Shown: positions 5,186-9,113 of the stretch, piece by piece
Numbering within the stretch: position 1 is the stretch's first letter
Layout: the number at the start of each line of letters is the position of its first letter
DNA from: an uncultured Lachnospiraceae bacterium
Lineage (GTDB): Bacteria; Bacillota; Clostridia; Lachnospirales; Lachnospiraceae
Length of the DNA: 9,113 bases
Direction: 5' to 3'
Assembly (NCBI GenBank): GCA_946566415.1
Contig: CAMNWW010000071.1
Span: forward strand, 1-9,113
The notes under the pieces: generated by a model
Databases searched by the model: none
What the model was told of the DNA's origin: nothing
What the model saw: the letters and a program-made list of their open reading frames with translations, nothing else
Position numbers and translations under genes: made by a program

Positions 5186-6868
5186 CTATTTTCTGTCCAA
5201 ACTTCTAAGTTTAAAGCGAGATACCAAAGATTTAAGGAGCTGGGACTGACCCGCAAGCTCTTCACTTGCCGCAGCGCTCTCTTCTGCCGTAGCCGAATTA
5301 GTCTGTACTACGCTGGAAATCTGATCCATACCGGTCGTTACCTGAGAAATCGCCTCCGCTTGGTTATCCGTCGCACTGGATATCTTATCTACATATGTAA
5401 CAGCGCTCTTTGTACTTTCCACAGTCTCCATGATTGCCTCTGCAGTTCTTCCGGCAATATTTGTTCCGCTTTCTACCGCCTGGATTGTGCCCTCAATGAG
5501 AACCGTAGTATTACTTGCCGCCTCCGCGCTCTTGGATGCCAGGCTCCGAACCTCGTCAGCCACAACAGCAAAGCCTTTTCCTGCTTCTCCTGCACGCGCC
5601 GCTTCAACCGCAGCGTTAAGCGCCAGAATATTGGTCTGGAACGCAATATCCTCAATCGTCTTAATAATCTTTCCGATGTCTCCTGACTTCTGGCTGATCT
5701 CATCCATCGCCGCGATCATATCCTGCATCTGTTCATTCGATATAGACAGCTTCTCCTGCGCTTCCATCACCTTGCCGCTTGCTTCTCTTGCATTCTGCGC
5801 TGTGTTGCTTACTTCTCTTGAAACTTCATTAACCGTCGCGGCTAACTCCTCAACTGAGCTTGCCTGTTCCGTTGCGCCCTGAGACAACGCCTGTGCTCCT
5901 GAAGATACCTGGTCGGCTCCGCTTGCCACCTGGTCGGACGCGTCGTTGATCTGTCTCATGGTATCGCTCAAATTACGGTTCATCATACGAATAGACTCAA
6001 GGAGCGGCATGAAGTCGCCCTTGTAAGCTTCCTGGTTTGCATGGAGATCAAAATTCCCTTTTGCCATTTCCTCCAAAAGGTAAGTCAAGTCTTCTACAAC
6101 AGCTTTCAGCACCTGACAGGTTGAATCCACGTTTGTTACCAGAACCCCAAACTCATCTTTAGATTCATAAGAAAGCTGCTGGGACATATCTCCCTCGGCA
6201 AGTCCCTGCATTGCTTCTTCTATCTGATATACCGGTTTTACGATCATCTTCGTTACACGTATGCAAATAACTATCGCAAATACGATCGCGGCCACCATCA
6301 GGACAATCTGAACGATAAGGCTGATATTCGTTGTCCTTGTGCTCTCTTCCATAGTCTGGGTGCGGATTTCTTTCGTCTGCTCGCCTAATGGTTTTGCCAA
6401 TTCCACTACGTTCGCCAAAGCCGGAGTACATTGACTGATCGTCATGCTGCGGGCCTCTTCCGCATCGCCGGCGTCCAGCCGCGCAAGTATTTTATCTGCA
6501 ATAGTGAACCAGTCTTCTACTGCCGATTCGTACTCAGCTACCGCACTCTGGTCTATGATATCCAGTTCCTTTATTGTTGTAAAATTATTGCGGATATTCA
6601 CAATATTTTCATCGATTTTCTGCTTCGTCGCCGCATCTGACTTACCGTTGATTACCATATCTCTTACATATCTGCCGACAATATTCGTATAGATACGGTT
6701 CTCCTTCACGGCATCGTCTACCGCGACCGCTGTTTCCATAAAGTTATCCAGATTCGCGTTTGCTTTTCTAAGCTGTACAATCGCATAAATTGATAGAATA
6801 CACGTAAATGCCAACACCACTCCAAAAGATACTAAAAGTTTACTCCTGATTTTCAAATTCTTCAACAC
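5186..6868 (-). CDS. Methyl-accepting chemotaxis protein (four-helix-bundle sensor, tandem HAMP)
   Basis: A transmembrane chemoreceptor that passes ligand binding to CheA/CheW. Numbered from the upstream ATG at 6874: membrane span 1 at about 12-33; an extracytoplasmic helical sensor (about 35-183, four-helix-bundle size); membrane span 2 at about 185-205; HAMP at about 206-260; a second HAMP-like unit at about 262-310 (MAKGNFDLHANQEAYKGDF); a long coiled-coil signalling domain to the end. The conserved hairpin tip runs from IAFQTNILALNAAVEAARAG (410-429) to GKGFAVVADEVRSLA (432-446). No C-terminal CheR/CheB tether pentapeptide is present. Start choice: AAGGAG directly abuts the ATG at 6874 (no spacing), so the GTG at 6868 (codon 3, 6-nt spacing) is the likely start, giving MLKNLKIRSK and 560 residues. 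It overlaps the preceding gene by 29 bases, so the two are probably coupled. Ligand unknown. Confidence 0.93.
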   Translation of the reverse strand: MLKNLKIRSKLLVSFGVVLAFTCILSIYAIVQLRKANANLDNFMETAVAVDDAVKENRIYTNIVGRYVRDMVINGKSDAATKQKIDENIVNIRNNFTTIKELDIIDQSAVAEYESAVEDWFTIADKILARLDAGDAEEARSMTISQCTPALANVVELAKPLGEQTKEIRTQTMEESTRTTNISLIVQIVLMVAAIVFAIVICIRVTKMIVKPVYQIEEAMQGLAEGDMSQQLSYESKDEFGVLVTNVDSTCQVLKAVVEDLTYLLEEMAKGNFDLHANQEAYKGDFMPLLESIRMMNRNLSDTMRQINDASDQVASGADQVSSGAQALSQGATEQASSVEELAATVNEVSREVSNTAQNAREASGKVMEAQEKLSISNEQMQDMIAAMDEISQKSGDIGKIIKTIEDIAFQTNILALNAAVEAARAGEAGKGFAVVADEVRSLASKSAEAASNTTVLIEGTIQAVESGTNIAGRTAEAIMETVESTKSAVTYVDKISSATDNQAEAISQVTTGMDQISSVVQTNSATAEESAAASEELAGQSQLLKSLVSRFKLRSLDRK

Positions 6869-8159
6869 TTCCATCTCCTTCTGTCTCTAAAATTTCTGCA
6901 TTTGATGCTGATTCCGAAAATGCTTCTTTCGGCGGTTCCCCTTCGTCTAACCCATCTTCAAGGGGTGTCTTTTTGAATTTTTCTTTCAAATCTAAAAATC
7001 TAACGCTAATTCGGAGCCATGCCTGTCTCCACTTTCTCAGCCAGATCTGCTTCAAAAAACGAAGCCCTCTGATCATCCAGCAAAGCAATAATAAAAAATG
7101 ATATTTTTCCAGTACCGGAAAGAACTGCTGCATATATTCCCGAGGCGGAAACGCCCACTCCCGTTTTTTCGCCGCCCATTCTTCCTCCCGGTTTCGCAGA
7201 TAAAAATCCAGTCTCACCTTCTCTTCAGGCAAAAGTGTTTTGTCAAGCCGTGTATTTTCCTGCCGCCGAAGAAGGATAAATTCTTCCAGTTCCAATGCAA
7301 GTCCGTACTCCTGACGAACGCCCTCCCCAAACCATAACTCAGAAAGCACATTCAGCTGCTCGGCAAACTCCTGCCACTTAAGTTTCGCCAAAATATCTTT
7401 TACTTCTTTTTGACGGAATTTTTCGTTCAGCGCCTCCTTGTACTGCCGGAAATCCATAACCTCCCGAACCTTAAGCGCTCCCGCCAAATATTGCTCGACC
7501 ATTTTCCCGATGCGGTATAAATATTCTTCTTCTCCCGACAACGTATGTATAAACTTATAATCTCCTATATGCCGGTACTTCTTGATAGGTGTTAAAAACC
7601 ACTGTCTAAAGTTCTTATTTTTCACAGGCAGTTCGCTGTAAAATACAATCCGTATTCCCGGTACTCTCTCATATAGAATCCCGTTCCCGATTCTGTCTTC
7701 CTTCTGCTCATAATCCATTTCCCGCATCAGCCTATGGATCTGGGGCAGATTTTTATTCTCCACGAGAATCTCTATTTGTCCGATATATGCCATCTCCGGC
7801 TTAGGATACCGCTTTTCTATTGTCGTATCTGATAGAAAAAGCGCGTCGATACCATGCTTTTCCAACTGCCACATGATAACCTCTTCTGCATTCTTATATT
7901 CCCCTCGCAGAAGAAGAACCCGCCGGTAGCTCTGATAAAACTGTGTCTCACATTCTTCTGATATAACTTTCTCTATTCCCAGAATCCCGAGATAGACGAT
8001 ATTAATTATATTCTGATAATCGGAAATCTTTAAAATCTTCTCCCAATTTATATGTCTTCGTAATAACTGGACCGGTTTCTGATTAATTATGGATGCCAGC
8101 AGCATTAGCATATATCTAATCTCATAATTAATAGCCGTCCCTCCCTCCAGTGAATTCAA
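6840..8159 (-). CDS. Nucleotidyltransferase-fold protein (NTP_transf_5-like), probably inactive
   Basis: A 439-codon protein that I match to the uncharacterised NTP_transf_5 nucleotidyltransferase group by the pattern GIDALFLSD (103-111), YPKPEMAYIGQIEILV (118-133) and a later helical region ending LAGALKVREVMDF (225-237). Family members usually read LKG, then YP-P--R--GDIDLLV, then an H-x-W-type motif. Here the GDxD metal site reads GQIE (127-130), LKG reads LSD, and the later histidine motif reads RIVFYSEL (170-177), so catalysis is doubtful. Residues 355-385 are hydrophobic, Trp- and Arg-rich and may associate with the membrane. The tail (398-439) is very acidic. Start uncertain: TTG at 8159 has a weak AAAGG, ATG at 8111 (residue 17) has no good site, and the strongest site, GGAGGGAGGG (8139-8148), would serve an ATT at 8132. 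Follows the ABC ATPase by 40 bases and overlaps the chemoreceptor gene. Confidence 0.65.
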   Translation of the reverse strand: MNSLEGGTAINYEIRYMLMLLASIINQKPVQLLRRHINWEKILKISDYQNIINIVYLGILGIEKVISEECETQFYQSYRRVLLLRGEYKNAEEVIMWQLEKHGIDALFLSDTTIEKRYPKPEMAYIGQIEILVENKNLPQIHRLMREMDYEQKEDRIGNGILYERVPGIRIVFYSELPVKNKNFRQWFLTPIKKYRHIGDYKFIHTLSGEEEYLYRIGKMVEQYLAGALKVREVMDFRQYKEALNEKFRQKEVKDILAKLKWQEFAEQLNVLSELWFGEGVRQEYGLALELEEFILLRRQENTRLDKTLLPEEKVRLDFYLRNREEEWAAKKREWAFPPREYMQQFFPVLEKYHFLLLLCWMIRGLRFLKQIWLRKWRQAWLRISVRFLDLKEKFKKTPLEDGLDEGEPPKEAFSESASNAEILETEGDGSVEEFENQE

Positions 8160-8199
8160 ATCATACCTTTAATAATTTATCGGATATTTCACAGAAAAA

Positions 8200-8952
8200 T
8201 TAACATTTTTCTGCTTTTTTCTTTCCGATTTTTTCAAGTACTTTTCTTTCCTCAAAAATATCCGTCGCCTTCAAATTATAAATCGCGTTCTTCTCATCCG
8301 CCACAAGATTCCCTGCGACCAGGGTCATACACCGTCTCCTCATGATTGTAACCAGTTCTCTTGCGTGGCTTGCCACCAGGACCGTCATCCCGCGATAGTT
8401 CACCTCTGCGAGAAGCTGCATCAAATCCCATGCGGAATCCCCATCCAGATTCGCCGTCGGCTCATCCGCGATCAAAATCTCCGGGCGGACGGAAAGAGCT
8501 CTGGCAAGAAGTACTCTCGCCTTTTCTCCACCTGACAGTTCGTTCGGAAACGCCTGGAATTTCCCTACCAGTCCTACCAGCCCAAGACTTCCCATAATCG
8601 TTTTTTTCATCTTATCGTCCATCTTCCCGGTAGCCAGTATCGCAAACATAATATTATCGTAAACTGTACGGTCTTTCAGCAGTCCCACTTCCGGCGACAT
8701 GACGCCCAGCCTTCTCCTATGGGCGGGAATCCGCCTTCTTTTCATGATATCTACCCGATGCCCGGCAACTGTAATCCTGCCTGAGGTCACTTCTTCTTGT
8801 TTCATGATGAGGTTAAGCAGCGTACTTTTTCCCGCGCCGCTTTTCCCTGTAATGAAAACAAATTCCCCTTTATCAATCTGAAAGGACACATCATCTAATG
8901 CGACTTCGTCCTTAAATTTCTTTGTCACGTGATCAAAAATAATCTGTGCCAT
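8200..8952 (-). CDS. FtsE-like ABC transporter ATP-binding protein (divergent)
   Basis: A 250-residue ABC ATPase closest in style to FtsE, the cytoplasmic ATPase that works with FtsX to regulate cell-wall hydrolases, and to the LolD/MacB group. Seen: Walker A GKSGAGKST (36-44), the FtsE-like LLKDRTVYDNI (91-101), signature LSGGEKAR (139-146), Walker B EILIADEP (158-165), D-loop NLD (168-170) and H-loop SHA (H196). The Q-loop is unusual: FtsE proteins read GVVFQDF, but here the matching residues are GVMSPEV (83-89), so the coordinating glutamine is replaced by proline. The signature is also non-standard after LSGGE (KAR rather than QQR). A basic C-terminal extension (about 235-250) follows. 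No FtsX-like permease lies downstream. The next gene is the nucleotidyltransferase-like gene. ATG start with GAGGAG 3 nt upstream, a short but usable spacing. Confidence 0.85.
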   Translation of the reverse strand: MAQIIFDHVTKKFKDEVALDDVSFQIDKGEFVFITGKSGAGKSTLLNLIMKQEEVTSGRITVAGHRVDIMKRRRIPAHRRRLGVMSPEVGLLKDRTVYDNIMFAILATGKMDDKMKKTIMGSLGLVGLVGKFQAFPNELSGGEKARVLLARALSVRPEILIADEPTANLDGDSAWDLMQLLAEVNYRGMTVLVASHARELVTIMRRRCMTLVAGNLVADEKNAIYNLKATDIFEERKVLEKIGKKKAEKC

Positions 8953-8993
8953 ATACTCCTCGCCTTATTTTTTCTTCACATTTGCCGAAATAT

Positions 8994-9006
8994 ATTATAT
9001 ATTATA
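8994..9006 (-). promoter_or_regulatory. A+T-rich promoter region for the ABC ATPase gene
   Basis: The minus strand has two overlapping-register perfect TATAAT hexamers (9006-9001 and 8999-8994), about 42-54 bases before the ATG at 8952. Neither has a good TTGACA-like -35 at 17 nt; the closest sequence is ATAAAG. The surrounding A+T-rich stretch (8990-9032) could also hold a promoter on the plus strand. Confidence 0.4.
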
Positions 9007-9024
9007 CCTTATAAAATACTACAC

Positions 9025-9053
9025 TTTATAAAACGCATCGCCGTTTAGGCGAT
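9025..9053 (-). terminator. Likely intrinsic terminator of a gene beyond the right edge
   Basis: ATCGCC (9037-9042) and GGCGAT (9048-9053) form a perfect stem with a 5-nt loop. On the minus strand the stem is followed by GCGTTTTAT, a short U-run. The stem can extend by four pairs to ACGC/GCGT (9033-9036 with 9063-9066) across a 9-nt bulge. It sits just before the ABC ATPase promoter, where a terminator for the next minus-strand gene would be expected. Confidence 0.45.
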
Positions 9054-9113
9054 TAGGGTCATGCGTCCCGAATGCACTTGCATGAGGGGATGCCTTATTA
9101 CACTGTAAAGTAT
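9033..9113. repeat. Block of nested inverted repeats, possible structured RNA
   Basis: Contains ACGCAT / ATGCGT (9033-9038, 9061-9066), ATCGCC / GGCGAT (9037-9042, 9048-9053), ATGC / GCAT (9072-9075, 9080-9083) flanked by CCC and GGGG, and the odd palindrome TTACACTGTAA (9098-9108). Read on the plus strand, the ATGC/GCAT hairpin is bounded by GA on both sides, which would form tandem G-A pairs. No coding potential is seen. The block is cut by the window edge and its strand is undecided. Confidence 0.4.

Noticed and set aside
5473..5703. Arg-rich minus-strand frame inside the chemoreceptor gene
   Set aside because: It is an out-of-frame shadow of the highly conserved signalling-hairpin coding region.
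8192..8213. Perfect 9-bp inverted repeat CAGAAAAAT / ATTTTTCTG as a terminator of the ABC ATPase gene
   Set aside because: The stem is almost all A-T, overlaps the stop codon and is not followed by a U-run on the minus strand. The T-run on the plus side is just the Lys-rich C-terminal coding sequence.
9098..9108. TTACACTGTAA as a CopY/BlaI-type operator
   Set aside because: Those operators need TACA and TGTA separated by two bases; here the spacer is one, the site is at the edge, and no matching repressor gene is in the window.

Overview
The window comes from a low-to-moderate G+C Firmicute, most likely a member of Lachnospiraceae or a close clostridial relative. This rests on the style of the proteins (PyrE, a VanZ-like protein, an M29 peptidase with a long N-terminus, tandem-HAMP chemoreceptor), strong AGGAGG-type ribosome binding sites, frequent GTG and TTG starts, and short overlapping operons. 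Every credible gene lies on the minus strand, so the region is read from right to left. There are no tRNAs, rRNAs, CRISPR arrays, insertion sequences or other mobile elements.

The right half (about 8952 down to 3755) holds four genes. They are an FtsE-like ABC ATPase without the conserved Q-loop glutamine, a nucleotidyltransferase-fold protein whose catalytic acidic motif looks degenerate, a methyl-accepting chemotaxis protein, and a FliD-like (flagellar cap-like) protein. The second and third overlap by about 29 bases. The FliD-like gene has a leader of about 129 bases with a candidate sigma-D/FliA-type promoter, and it ends at a good intrinsic terminator. No other flagellar genes (fliS, fliT, hag) are visible, so the FliD-like protein is an orphan within this window.

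Between the FliD-like gene and pyrE is a 387-base gap that is not empty. On the minus strand it holds, in order, the FliD-gene terminator, a sigma-A-like promoter, a three-hairpin cassette (one stem capped by a GNRA tetraloop, preceded by a C6 linker) ending in a strong intrinsic terminator, and then a separate sigma-A-like promoter for pyrE. The simplest reading is an undescribed small RNA gene of about 135-140 nt. A leader or attenuator for pyrE is the main alternative.

The left half (3367 down to 1) is a compact operon: pyrE (pyrimidine synthesis), a 50-residue single-span membrane protein, a VanZ-family membrane protein, a small three-span membrane protein, and an M29-type aminopeptidase that runs off the left edge. 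The last four genes are tightly packed (a 53-base overlap and a 1-base stop/start overlap), which implies translational coupling.

The right edge (8990-9113) holds an A+T-rich promoter region for the ABC ATPase and a block of nested inverted repeats. The block is either the terminator of an upstream gene or a structured RNA.
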